Source: an uncultured Saprospiraceae bacterium (lineage in GTDB: Bacteria; Bacteroidota; Bacteroidia; Chitinophagales; Saprospiraceae). From it: a stretch of 46,918 nt of DNA. Positions within the stretch are counted from its first letter, which is position 1. Each line of letters starts with the position of its first letter. Location: NCBI GenBank assembly GCA_937928575.1, contig CALFWW010000006.1, positions 1-46,918 of the forward strand. Reading direction: 5' to 3'. Below, piece after piece: positions 8,167 through 16,382 of the stretch. The position numbers were made by a program, and so were the translations under genes. Under the pieces are notes generated by a model. It saw only the letters and a program-made list of their open reading frames with translations, had not been told where the DNA came from and did not search any database.

Positions 8167-9576
8167 ATGAAAAACACTTATTTTGATCTAATTGATCAGA
8201 GTTATTACTTTCCTCAAGAGGGTTTTGATTTAAAAAATGGATACCTCAATTTTCATGGATTATCCCTCAAGTACCTTATTGAAAAATATGGTACTCCATT
8301 TAAATTAGTCTACCTTCCTCGAATCGGAGAGCAGATTAAAAGAGCCAGAAATCTTTTTAATAGAGCTATCAAACAAAACAATTACAATGGTCAATACATC
8401 TATTGCTATTGTACCAAATGCTGCCATTTTTCTCATGTTATCAAATCAGCACTGAAAGAAAAAGTACAATTGGAAACTTCTTCTTCATTTGATATTGATT
8501 TGATATTCAAGCTGCTCGAAGAAGGAGAATTGACTAAAAAAACCATCATTGTCCACAACGGATATAAGACCGAAGATTATCTAAAAAAGATATTAAAATT
8601 AAATCGGGAAGGATTCAAGAATTCGATACTTGTCCTCGATTCTATATCAGAAATAAAACGAGTCAAAGCACATGCTGCTGAATATGCTGGTCATTTAAAA
8701 ATTGGAATTCGAATTGCGATAGATGAAGAACCACAATCTGCATATTATACCTCACGACTTGGTATTCGACCAGCCGATATTGTTCAATTTTATAAAGACG
8801 AAATAAAAGATGATCCAAATCTCAGTTTGAAGATGGTGCATTTTTTTATTGATTCCGGGATTAAGGATACTGTTTATTATTGGGGAGAATTTCAAAAAGC
8901 AATGGATGTTTTCGTAGCACTAAAAAAAGAATGTCCTAGTATAAAAGCATTGAATTTAGGTGGAGGTTTCCCGATTAGAAATAATCTAGGTTTTGAATAT
9001 GACTACGAATATATTATCAATGAGATTGTTTCTAATATTAAAGATGTGTGTCAAAAAGCACAGATAGAAGAACCTGATATTTTTACAGAATTTGGTAAAT
9101 ACACTGTTGGAGAAAGTGGTGCAATTATTTTTCAGGTGTTGGAACAAAAAAAACAAAACGATCAGGAAGTATGGTATATGGTAGATAACAGTCTGATGAA
9201 TACCATTCCAGATGCTTGGTCGATTCTTGAAAAATTCATCCTTCTACCAATCAATAAATGGGATAATGAATATACCAAAGTAAATGTCGGCGGAATCAGT
9301 TGTGATCATTTCGATTATTACAATTCTGAGGATTTTAATCAACAATTATTTCTTCCAAAAATTAATGATGCTGAAGAAGAACCTTTGTATATCGGTTTTT
9401 TTCACACCGGTGCTTATCAAGATTCTATTAGTGGTTATGGTGGGATAAAACATTGTTTGATTCCAGCTCCAAAACTAATTGTGATTGACAAAGATGAAAA
9501 AGGAAATTATGTTGATTATGTCTATAGAAATGAACAAACCGTTGAGGAAATGCTTTCGATCTTGGGATATATTTAA
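8167..9576 (+). CDS. speA: Biosynthetic arginine decarboxylase (short Bacteroidota SpeA)
   Basis: 469 residues, matching the short SpeA form of Bacteroidota rather than the ~630-residue E. coli enzyme. It is a PLP-dependent, alanine-racemase-fold decarboxylase making agmatine for polyamine synthesis. Visible motifs: the PLP-lysine segment YCYCTKCCHF (Lys84), HFFIDSGIKDT, the glycine-rich phosphate loop GGGFPI (265-270), TEFGKYTVGESGA, the active-site Cys379-Asp380 in GGISCDHFD, and GFFHTGAYQ near the C-terminus. Most relatives, from memory, have SS after the PLP lysine and CDSxD at the second site; CC and CDHFD here are mild departures that keep the catalytic residues. A rho-independent terminator follows. 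It is transcribed divergently from hipBA. Confidence 0.93.
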   Translation: MKNTYFDLIDQSYYFPQEGFDLKNGYLNFHGLSLKYLIEKYGTPFKLVYLPRIGEQIKRARNLFNRAIKQNNYNGQYIYCYCTKCCHFSHVIKSALKEKVQLETSSSFDIDLIFKLLEEGELTKKTIIVHNGYKTEDYLKKILKLNREGFKNSILVLDSISEIKRVKAHAAEYAGHLKIGIRIAIDEEPQSAYYTSRLGIRPADIVQFYKDEIKDDPNLSLKMVHFFIDSGIKDTVYYWGEFQKAMDVFVALKKECPSIKALNLGGGFPIRNNLGFEYDYEYIINEIVSNIKDVCQKAQIEEPDIFTEFGKYTVGESGAIIFQVLEQKKQNDQEVWYMVDNSLMNTIPDAWSILEKFILLPINKWDNEYTKVNVGGISCDHFDYYNSEDFNQQLFLPKINDAEEEPLYIGFFHTGAYQDSISGYGGIKHCLIPAPKLIVIDKDEKGNYVDYVYRNEQTVEEMLSILGYI

Positions 9577-9615
9577 TGCTTAAAAAATAAAGATTCAAAA
9601 CAGTAGCTAGCACTT

Positions 9616-9663
9616 AGAAAAAAGGACCGATAAAACGCACCTACGCTCATCGGTCCTTCTTTA
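9616..9663. terminator. Bidirectional rho-independent terminator
   Basis: Perfect 10-bp stem AAGGACCGAT (9622-9631) / ATCGGTCCTT (9649-9658) with a 17-base loop, between the convergent speA and the metallopeptidase gene. The minus strand shows a run of six T after the stem; the plus strand has CTTCTTTAAG, a weaker tract. Confidence 0.85.
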
Positions 9664-9691
9664 AGTTTTTAATGTTCAATTACCTCCTTGG

Positions 9692-10693
9692 CTACCTCAT
9701 TTTCAATTTATAATTTGAACGAAGTTTTGCATGTTGAGTGACCCAACTTCCTGGCACTATACCGCGCAAAGATGGATCTTGTCTGATTTGATTTCTGAGT
9801 TGAACTAATTCCGGATAGTCATACATCATGCGTACTTTTTTATTGGCAATCGTATTCCCAGTTGGCATTTGTTCCTGGATGACAAAAACGGTAAACACTT
9901 CAGCGATATCTTCACCAGGATTGGTTGCAGCATATTCTGTAACAAAACGATCCGGATATTTGTCATAGATTGCATATCCATCTCCACCACTCTGTGCAAA
10001 CTCATCATAAATATCTGCCCAACCCAATTCGTAAAGTGCGTTGATATAGGAATTGGCGTTGCTACATCCTTCTCCTGTATGGAAATTAGGACAAGAATTT
10101 TCGTTGCCACCTACTGCAATCTGTTCATTATTCAAAGTTAAAACGTGGCCAAATTCATGTACAACCGTGTAGGCAAATTCATTTCCAAAATCAATATCAT
10201 CAATATCACTAGCTTGATCAATTGCCAACCCCATTCTCCATTTACTCAAATCATTGTGATCGATTGGTTCCACATATCCAAATAGTTCTCCTTGTCCGTG
10301 AAAGACAACAAACTCTGTAATCTTTTGTCTATTTTCTACAGGAATTATTCTTGTATAATATTCGAACATCGCTTGGTGCTTGGCTATATCTTGTTGGAAA
10401 GCCAGCATATTTCCACCAACCTCAAAGTCTTTGATTTTCACGATGGATTCACCGATGATTTTATAAGAAGTTAAGGTAGCGGTACCTCCGCTGTGATCGT
10501 GGTCATCATGACTCTCTCCACCTTCATTATCATCAAAATCGCTATCATTGTCCCCATCCTCAAAATTAGCATCATCGTCTGACCATTCATTTTGATCATC
10601 AAATTCATCATAAAAGTCTTCTTGATAACAAGAAGTAGTCATTAAAGCTAGTGTCGTCAGGAGTAGGAATAAATTTAATTTTACCTTTTTCAT
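9692..10693 (-). CDS. Lipoprotein with zinc-metallopeptidase motif
   Basis: 333 residues. The N-terminus is a lipoprotein signal, MKKVKLNLFLLLTTLALMT then TSC with Cys22 in the lipobox. Residues 23-70 are an extremely acidic linker rich in Asp, Glu and Asn, ending in a His/Asp cluster (SHDDHDHS). The folded part carries HEFGH at 180-184 in YTVVHEFGHVLTLNN, a metallopeptidase zinc site, and EDIAE at 262-266 that could give the third ligand as in gluzincins. It is probably anchored in the outer membrane facing either the periplasm or the outside. No close family name could be assigned; the substrate is unknown. It is monocistronic, with the shared terminator downstream. Confidence 0.8.
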   Translation of the reverse strand: MKKVKLNLFLLLTTLALMTTSCYQEDFYDEFDDQNEWSDDDANFEDGDNDSDFDDNEGGESHDDHDHSGGTATLTSYKIIGESIVKIKDFEVGGNMLAFQQDIAKHQAMFEYYTRIIPVENRQKITEFVVFHGQGELFGYVEPIDHNDLSKWRMGLAIDQASDIDDIDFGNEFAYTVVHEFGHVLTLNNEQIAVGGNENSCPNFHTGEGCSNANSYINALYELGWADIYDEFAQSGGDGYAIYDKYPDRFVTEYAATNPGEDIAEVFTVFVIQEQMPTGNTIANKKVRMMYDYPELVQLRNQIRQDPSLRGIVPGSWVTQHAKLRSNYKLKMR

Positions 10694-10977
10694 AATACAT
10701 TCAATTTTATAATTTGAAAATGTACAAGTTCCTAATTTAATTACTACATGGTAAATCCAAATCGAAACTTGCTATATCTAAAAAGTAAAATTTAATTCAT
10801 AAAAGAAATGGTTGTTATTGATACTTCAATTTAAAGAGAATCAATGTCTTGTGTGGCTTGTTTATACCAAACTGGGTTTTTATTTATACGAAATGTGAGA
10901 TTTTGTATAGATGGATTTAAAGGATAATACGAGTAAATTATCGCAATGGAATAAGCCTCTGCACGTACTGTTCGGTA
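10694..10977. other. Intergenic, nothing identified
   Basis: 284 bp of AT-rich DNA upstream of the metallopeptidase lipoprotein gene. No gene, repeat or strong hairpin was recognised. Confidence 0.4.
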
Positions 10978-11721
10978 TCAAAATGAGTAAATCAACTCAA
11001 TTGAATTCCTTAGAATTTTATTGATTGTTAAACTATTAACTTCATGAACTGCATCAACTTCATTGGTGGTATCAAATTCAAAGTTGGTATAAGTACCCTT
11101 AGAATGTGTTTTCCCATTTCTTTTATCAAGAATTCCATACCCCGTAAAATTAATTCCGATAGCCAACTTTTTTAGTTGCCGATAAAGACCGAGTTGGATA
11201 CCCAATCCCAATTGTAAAGTATTTGGATATACCGTTTTAATATCCTCAGTATAAGTTAATTGATTGTCACTTCTAAGGTCTACATCACTTGTATACATAG
11301 AATTAAATTTGAAACCACCGATACCTTCAAATCCCGATCTTAAAAAGAACTTATTTTTAGCGATAGCGAAATCTTCTAACAATCCAATCACCAATGAAAT
11401 AGCTTGGTTTTCATTGATATAAGATCTACGATCCGAAGTATTTGAATTGGTTGCAACAGCTTTAGTAACTCGATAAGAATCGAATATCCCTAAGCGAATT
11501 TGAAAATTTCTCTTTTTTAGTTTCCCTTTATATCCAAATTCAATTCCTATGTTACGCGAATTTGTTTTAGAGAAGACTGAACTTAAATACATCTCATTTT
11601 CATTACTTTCATCTCTATCAAAAAGATAAAATGAATTCACTCGAAGACTGATTTGGTTGTCTTGAGCTTTGGTACTTCTTGAAAAACAGATTATTGTTAG
11701 TACAAAGAATAGGATTCTCAT
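10978..11721 (-). CDS. Hypothetical outer-membrane beta-barrel-like protein
   Basis: About 247 residues from the preferred start at 11721, where a signal peptide MRILFFVLTIICFSRSTKA is followed by QDNQISLRVNSFYLF. A longer frame reaches 11826 but would bury this signal under 35 extra residues. The mature part alternates short polar/aromatic stretches such as RNIGIEFGYKGKLKKRNFQIRLGIF and LQLGLGIQLGLYRQLKKLAIGINFTGYG, ending ELIYSF with a terminal Phe. This is the pattern of a small outer-membrane barrel. No named family was recognised. It is a single gene with a large repeat-bearing spacer upstream. Confidence 0.6.
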   Translation of the reverse strand: MRILFFVLTIICFSRSTKAQDNQISLRVNSFYLFDRDESNENEMYLSSVFSKTNSRNIGIEFGYKGKLKKRNFQIRLGIFDSYRVTKAVATNSNTSDRRSYINENQAISLVIGLLEDFAIAKNKFFLRSGFEGIGGFKFNSMYTSDVDLRSDNQLTYTEDIKTVYPNTLQLGLGIQLGLYRQLKKLAIGINFTGYGILDKRNGKTHSKGTYTNFEFDTTNEVDAVHEVNSLTINKILRNSIELIYSF

Positions 11722-11826
11722 GTTTGTGTGTATTTTGTTGGAATTAGTGAGAGATTTTAATTCTTTAGTCCGGTATTTCCTAAAGATATTAATATTTAGC
11801 CAAAATAGAAAAAGAACACCCAACAA

Positions 11827-12252
11827 CCTTACAGCCTACACATATTGTTAGGAAATAGACTAACTTTTGTCATATTACGACCTTATTCTAATTAATTCCT
11901 CACTACGTGTTTTGTCACGATTTTTGAAACAAAAATTCGCGCCAAAACACACGGAACGAAATCAAACAACCTAGCGCTATCGCACTAGGCTGTTTGATTT
12001 CGCTCCTTTGGAGCTTTTCGATTTTTATAAAAAGTAGTTGTGAAATATAAGAGTGGGAATTGAATTGTTATGAAAATTGATATCCTAAGAAAGTTAGCAG
12101 CCTTCACAAAATTAAGGATGAGGATATCATCCACAAGAAATTTGTTCTTAAAATTTATAAATAGGCGTCTCTTTCGTATGCATAAATACTGGGCGTCCTA
12201 TTTTCAATTTTACATTTTTAATATTTTTAATTTATAATTTTTAAATAACAAT
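11827..12252. other. Intergenic with one hairpin repeat copy
   Basis: No gene in these 426 bp. It contains the inverted third copy of the hairpin repeat (11907-12016) and AT-rich flanks with TTTTTAATTTATAATTTTTA-like text just after the phosphatase gene end. Confidence 0.5.
11907..12016 (-). repeat. Hairpin repeat, diverged copy c (inverted)
   Basis: Reverse-oriented relative of the repeats at 5617 and 6121 covering only their ~110-bp core. Hairpins lie at 11907-11950 (GTGTTTTG/CAAAACAC) and 11958-12001 (GAAATCAAAC/GTTTGATTTC), each exactly 44 nt as in copy b. Relative to copies a and b, several arm substitutions are paired (for example CAACC/GGTTG becomes CAAAC/GTTTG), so the stem is preserved. 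Confidence 0.8.
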
Positions 12253-13077
12253 TCACCTTTCAACCAAATTCCCATAAAAAATACCAACCTCATTCATAAA
12301 CGTATTCTTTTTGTTAAAATTAATACTTTCTCCATTAAAATCAGTGGCAGGCATTCCTAATTCATGAAAAATACAAGTAGTTGCAGCGTAGTCCCAGATG
12401 CTTCCTCCACCCTTTTCCTTTTTCGGATACTTCAACATACATGCAGGACCATTTTCCAGAATCAGCATTGCATTTAATACGGTGCCAGCTCCATCAATTT
12501 CTTTTACCGTTTTCAAATTCAGTCGTTCTGCGTTTTTATTCAACAACTGTGTTATTTCATTTACGTGCGGTGTGTCCTTCAGCTTTCGGTCAGTTAGATA
12601 AGTTACGTGATTATTGGACTGGTTAATTTTCCATGATTGTCCGTTTCTAAAAGCGCCGCCTCCTTTGATTCCATAGTATAGTGTATCCGTGCTTGGATCG
12701 AATACGACTCCGATACAAGGTGTTCCATCTTTGGCGACTAAAGCAATCGAGACAGAAAATCCAGGATATTTCTTGATGAATGCGAGCGTTCCATCCATCG
12801 GATCAATGCACCAAAAATAATCTTTTTCAAAACGACCACCATCGTCTTCCGTTTCTTCGGACAACAATGCGATGTCAAATTCGGCACAGGTCGGAAGCAG
12901 ATGACTGAGAATAGCGGTTTCACATGCTTTATCCACTTTCGTTACAACTTGCGAACTGTAACTCGATCCTCCGTCTTTTGTCAATACTTCAACGTCTTCA
13001 TTCAGATGTGCTTGAATGATTTTTCCAGCGGCTAATGCTGCCTTTATCGCAATATCTTTTAGGTGATTTAAATCCAT
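12253..13077 (-). CDS. Inositol monophosphatase-family phosphatase (CysQ/IMPase-like)
   Basis: 274 residues with the Li+-sensitive metal-dependent phosphatase fold. Motif 1 is FWCIDPMDGTLAF (Asp92, Asp95), preceded by LLSEETED (Glu74/Glu75) that supplies metal ligands; the C-terminal motif is GSIWDYAATTCIF. Family substrates include inositol monophosphate, fructose-1,6-bisphosphate and 3'-phosphoadenosine 5'-phosphate, and the sequence alone does not choose between them. The gene starts 1 bp after the stop of the upstream kinase-like gene, so the two are translated as a coupled pair. That context suggests kinase and phosphatase act on related phosphorylated small molecules (inference). No signal peptide; cytoplasmic. 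Confidence 0.85.
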   Translation of the reverse strand: MDLNHLKDIAIKAALAAGKIIQAHLNEDVEVLTKDGGSSYSSQVVTKVDKACETAILSHLLPTCAEFDIALLSEETEDDGGRFEKDYFWCIDPMDGTLAFIKKYPGFSVSIALVAKDGTPCIGVVFDPSTDTLYYGIKGGGAFRNGQSWKINQSNNHVTYLTDRKLKDTPHVNEITQLLNKNAERLNLKTVKEIDGAGTVLNAMLILENGPACMLKYPKKEKGGGSIWDYAATTCIFHELGMPATDFNGESINFNKKNTFMNEVGIFYGNLVER

Positions 13078-13078
13078 T

Positions 13079-14026
13079 TTATAAACTTTTTATGACGGCA
13101 GCAGTTACTTGTTCGCTGTAACTATTTAATTTCCAGTGACCGGGACTCCACCCTTTTAGGAAGCGATGAAAATCCGCCCAAGCAAATCGGTATAAAGATC
13201 GCCACTCCTTTTCTAGTGCTTCATTATTTTCCTTCAATTCATTTTGTAAATATTCGAAATAAGTGTCGAGGATTTTGGATTCCAGACGTTTGCAGTCATT
13301 TTGGTTCAAACAACTTCCTATAAAATACGCTATGTCTTTCATTCCACATCCGCCACCTACATATTGAAAATCTACTCCTGCCACTGCTCCATTTTTACCG
13401 AAACAGAAATTGGCCAGTTTAGCATCTCCGTGCACGAAGGTTTTAAATTTACATGAATTCAGTTTTTCATCAATCAACGGAGCTGCGGCTTTTAATTTCA
13501 CATCATCCAATATTTCCAATTCCTGAGGTCGGGTACTTAAGTGCCAATAAGTTCCTACTTCCCAAAGTCCATCAGGAATTTGTCCGATGTAACTTGCGTG
13601 AAATTTTGCCAACCATTCCAAACAAGCAGCAATTTCCTTCCATTTAACATTATTTTTACGTATTGGATACCCAGCTGCATCTAAATCCTCCAATACCATG
13701 AACATCTCCTCTCCGTCTTGTTCTATTGCAAAACATTTAGGAAGTCGTGCCGCACTCTTTTCACTATAAGTTTTATACCATTCTGCTTCTACTTGATAAG
13801 ACTTGACTTTTCGTTGATGACCAATATTGGTGTTCCAACCACGCGGATGATTTTTAACAGCAGGTAACTGAACATGTTTGATGACTACGCTTTGGACCGC
13901 AGCTTCCTCCAATTCAATCCGCATAATTTTCCCATAACCACTCCACAATTGCTGAATCATTTCTTTTTCCTGTAAAGCAGTAGCTCCAGTCTTTTGTAGG
14001 ATAATTGATTTGAAATTTTCGTCCAT
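13079..14026 (-). CDS. Aminoglycoside-phosphotransferase/EcKinase-like small-molecule kinase
   Basis: 315 residues with a protein-kinase-like phosphotransferase fold. The catalytic loop is [13 protein letters not shown] (residues 198-208, Asp201 and Asn206), and the metal-binding motif is [15 protein letters not shown] with Asp219. The N-lobe has [12 protein letters not shown], whose lysine likely contacts ATP, and [11 protein letters not shown] as hinge. The DFQ plus [10 protein letters not shown] pattern is closest to ecdysteroid-kinase-like and choline/aminoglycoside kinases. The substrate is unknown. It is the first gene of a two-gene operon, with the phosphatase gene 1 bp downstream. Full catalytic residues suggest an active kinase. 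Confidence 0.82.
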   Translation of the reverse strand: MDENFKSIILQKTGATALQEKEMIQQLWSGYGKIMRIELEEAAVQSVVIKHVQLPAVKNHPRGWNTNIGHQRKVKSYQVEAEWYKTYSEKSAARLPKCFAIEQDGEEMFMVLEDLDAAGYPIRKNNVKWKEIAACLEWLAKFHASYIGQIPDGLWEVGTYWHLSTRPQELEILDDVKLKAAAPLIDEKLNSCKFKTFVHGDAKLANFCFGKNGAVAGVDFQYVGGGCGMKDIAYFIGSCLNQNDCKRLESKILDTYFEYLQNELKENNEALEKEWRSLYRFAWADFHRFLKGWSPGHWKLNSYSEQVTAAVIKSL

Positions 14027-14224
14027 GAGATGTCAAAGGTAAGAAAGATTTTTTTTACTGCAGTTAGGATTTTTGATCAGAAAGGTAAAGTGATTAGTTC
14101 ATGATTTGTGGAATTTTTCAAGCCTTCTCTTTCGGCGGATAAATCGCGCCGCTACAGGAGTACGCAGGACTATGCGAATTCATAAGCACACTACCCTTCT
14201 TAAATTTCTCAGTCTTATTAAATT

Positions 14225-14273
14225 AAAAAAGGACCAACGCCTTCGCCATCACGAAACATCGGTCCTATTTTTA
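14225..14273 (-). terminator. Rho-independent terminator of the SDR operon
   Basis: Stem AGGACC/GGTCCT extended by wobble pairs, followed on the minus strand by six T. It lies 22 bp past the SDR stop and resembles the terminator at 9616-9663 (same GGACC...CATCGGTCC framework). The rest of the 14027-14294 spacer shows no gene. Confidence 0.75.
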
Positions 14274-14294
14274 ATTTTACATTTTCAATTCCTC

Positions 14295-15125
14295 TCAAAA
14301 AACCGCATTCTCAGCAATCGCTCTGTTATTTTCCAAATCAGATTTAACACTCGCCAATTTCATACTGATGGTCTTCAATGCTAATTTCCCAAGTGGTAAA
14401 CGCAATGTTGGATTTTCGGAGTTAGCTAAATCGATAATTGCTTTTGCTGCTTTTTCAGGATCCCCTTCTTGTTTGCCATCGACGCTTTTTAATTTGGCTC
14501 TAAAAGCACCCGCAGTCTCTGCATAATCCGCAATTTCTATTTCAGCTTCTCTTAATTTATCTCCAGCAAAATTTGTACGAAATGGTCCGGGTTCAACAAT
14601 AGAGACCTTAATTCCCAAAGGTGATACCTCTTGTGCTAAAGCTTCACTAAACCCTTCTAAAGCAAACTTACTGGCATTGTAAATTCCAAAACCAGCAAAT
14701 GCTTTAATGCCTCCATGTGATGAAATTTGAATAATGTGGCCTTGTTTTTCTTTCCGCATAAATGGTAAAACGGTTCTTGTTAAATTTAAAGTGCCGAAAA
14801 AATTGGGTTCGAAAACACTTCTGACCTCAGCCATAGACGTTTCTTCAATTGCACCAATAAAACCCATGCCTGCATTATTGACCAAGACATCGATTCTTCC
14901 ATATGTCGCGATGATTTTATCCACACAATCTTTTACATCATTTTCTTCGGTGACATCTAATAACATTGCTTTTGCATTATAGATATTATTTTCATTGTAA
15001 GCAATAACTTCTGATTCCGATCGAAAAGTACCAATTACGAAATCACCTTTTTCAATGACAGCGGCAGCTAGAGCTTTACCTATTCCACTCGATATTCCTG
15101 TGATTAACCAAATTCTCTTATTCAT
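14295..15125 (-). CDS. Short-chain dehydrogenase/reductase
   Basis: 276 residues from the ATG at 15125 (MNKRIWLITG). A frame extending to 15176 adds 17 residues with no SDR counterpart. Classical SDR motifs: cofactor loop TGISSGIGKA (9-18), NNAGMG (83-88), catalytic Ser in IIQISSHGG (about 135) and Tyr149/Lys153 in YNASKFALEG, then IVEPGPFRTNF. The R residue after the first strand region (GTFRSESE) hints at NADP preference. Its start overlaps the end of the SRPBCC lipoprotein gene by 8 bp, so it is the third gene of the peroxiredoxin operon. Substrate not predictable; possibly an oxidised aldehyde or ketone, given the context. Confidence 0.9.
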   Translation of the reverse strand: MNKRIWLITGISSGIGKALAAAVIEKGDFVIGTFRSESEVIAYNENNIYNAKAMLLDVTEENDVKDCVDKIIATYGRIDVLVNNAGMGFIGAIEETSMAEVRSVFEPNFFGTLNLTRTVLPFMRKEKQGHIIQISSHGGIKAFAGFGIYNASKFALEGFSEALAQEVSPLGIKVSIVEPGPFRTNFAGDKLREAEIEIADYAETAGAFRAKLKSVDGKQEGDPEKAAKAIIDLANSENPTLRLPLGKLALKTISMKLASVKSDLENNRAIAENAVF

Positions 15126-15618
15126 GATCGTATGTTTTTTTGATGTTAGATAAAAGTGTTTTCTGAAAATTATCAATAGTAGTTATCATTGACTCTTTAT
15201 CTCCAATACTTGCTTTAAAAACGGCATCAAATTTAACTGTGTATTTCGTTCCACTTGTAGAGATAATTTTTATCGTTGCTTTATAGTTTTGGATTGGCAA
15301 TGGCGTTTCCAACATTTTATAAACGAAGATGTACTTTTTATTGGAAAGCTTCCTTACTTTTTCAACTACTGTTTTTCCATTAGCTTTTAATGTCAAATTA
15401 ACAATAGCGCCTTTGCCATTTCCAAATGTTTTCGTTTGCGAAATAATTTCAGGTACAACTTTATCTAGATTCCCAAGATTAGATATCGTTGTCCAAACTT
15501 CATTTCTTTGAGCACTCATCTCAATACTGTTGGAGACTTTAATCTTTTTCAAATTTTGTGCATTCCCTGTAGTACAGGCTGCGATGAAAAAGAAAATAAG
15601 TATAGGAATATTTTTCAT
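15118..15618 (-). CDS. SRPBCC-family exported protein or lipoprotein
   Basis: 166 residues. The N-terminus MKNIPILIFFFIAAC has a lipobox-like Cys15; signal peptidase I cleavage after GNA is an alternative. The mature region, VSNSIEMSAQRNEVWTTISN through LGNLDKVVPEIISQTKTFGNGKGA, matches the START/polyketide-cyclase (SRPBCC) pattern: a hydrophobic ligand-binding helix-grip fold. Final residues are FQKTLLSNIKKTYDHE. It lies 4 bp after the peroxiredoxin stop and overlaps the SDR start, so all three genes are one unit. It may bind a hydrophobic ligand in the periplasm (inference). Confidence 0.75.
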   Translation of the reverse strand: MKNIPILIFFFIAACTTGNAQNLKKIKVSNSIEMSAQRNEVWTTISNLGNLDKVVPEIISQTKTFGNGKGAIVNLTLKANGKTVVEKVRKLSNKKYIFVYKMLETPLPIQNYKATIKIISTSGTKYTVKFDAVFKASIGDKESMITTIDNFQKTLLSNIKKTYDHE

Positions 15619-15622
15619 GGCA

Positions 15623-16276
15623 TTACTTTTTTAAAGCGTTAATAATGTCGGCAACTTCTACTCTATTTCTATAATCGCCACCTAGAGATTTTGCAAATGA
15701 AATCGTCGCATCTTTCTCAATAATAAAAACTGCAGGAATTGGCAACTCTCTAGAATCATCTGAGTAATGCACATCAAAATCAATCCCTAATTCCAACATG
15801 GTATTTACTGGTACATCTGCATTTTTAAAAACGGTCGTGTACATTCTGGAAACAATATTTCCATTATCACTTAGTACTTCGAAGTTCAGTTCATTTTTTT
15901 GCTGAATGTTCAAGGATTCATTAGGGGTTTGTGGGGAAATAGCGACTAACTCCGCTCCTAATTTGTGAATTACATCCAATGACTTTTGATAATGTGCTAA
16001 TTGTAAATTACAATATGGACACCAAGTACCGCGATAAAAAACCAATACAACTTTCCCTTTTTGGAGTAAATCGGATAACTTGATTGTTTTATCGAGTGCA
16101 TTTGACAGAGAGAAATCGGGCGCTTTTTCACCAACTTGCAATTTTAAAATTGGATGATAATTTGCTTGTAGCATTTCTGCGTCCTTATTGAAAACAGCCA
16201 ATGCAGTTTCAGGAAGCATTCCAGCTAAATTTCCAACTAACGCTTTTAAATTTTCTTGATAAGAATCTGTATTCAT
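15623..16276 (-). CDS. AhpC/TSA-type peroxiredoxin-like protein
   Basis: 217 residues with a thioredoxin fold. The active-site segment FYRGTWCPYCNLQL places Cys86 (peroxidatic in the family) and Cys89 in a CxxC arrangement; PDFSLSNALDKTIKLSDLL precedes it. Such proteins reduce peroxides with thiols. The first ~45 residues form an extra helical region common in this subfamily (AhpC-TSA 'peroxiredoxin-like'). It is the promoter-proximal gene of the three-gene operon with the SRPBCC and SDR genes. An FNR/Crp-type palindrome lies 92 bp upstream at the end of the broken regulator gene, so redox-linked control is plausible. Confidence 0.88.
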   Translation of the reverse strand: MNTDSYQENLKALVGNLAGMLPETALAVFNKDAEMLQANYHPILKLQVGEKAPDFSLSNALDKTIKLSDLLQKGKVVLVFYRGTWCPYCNLQLAHYQKSLDVIHKLGAELVAISPQTPNESLNIQQKNELNFEVLSDNGNIVSRMYTTVFKNADVPVNTMLELGIDFDVHYSDDSRELPIPAVFIIEKDATISFAKSLGGDYRNRVEVADIINALKK

Positions 16277-16368
16277 TTTAATTTACTTTTGTATGAAGTC
16301 AAAATTGACGTAGTACAAAGTTGAGGGATAACCCTCTTAATAAAAATGAACTGGATTAGGAAATGAAC

Positions 16369-16382
16369 TTGAACTAGTTCAA
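16369..16382. promoter_or_regulatory. FNR/Crp-like palindrome TTGA-N6-TCAA
   Basis: The sequence TTGAACTAGTTCAA matches the TTGA-N6-TCAA half-site arrangement of Crp/Fnr-family operators and sits inside a 16-bp perfect palindrome (16368-16383). It overlaps the stop of the frameshifted Crp/Fnr gene and lies 92 bp before the peroxiredoxin start. A second small hairpin, GAGGG-ATAA-CCCTC, is at 16323-16336. The binding factor is unproven. Confidence 0.45.
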
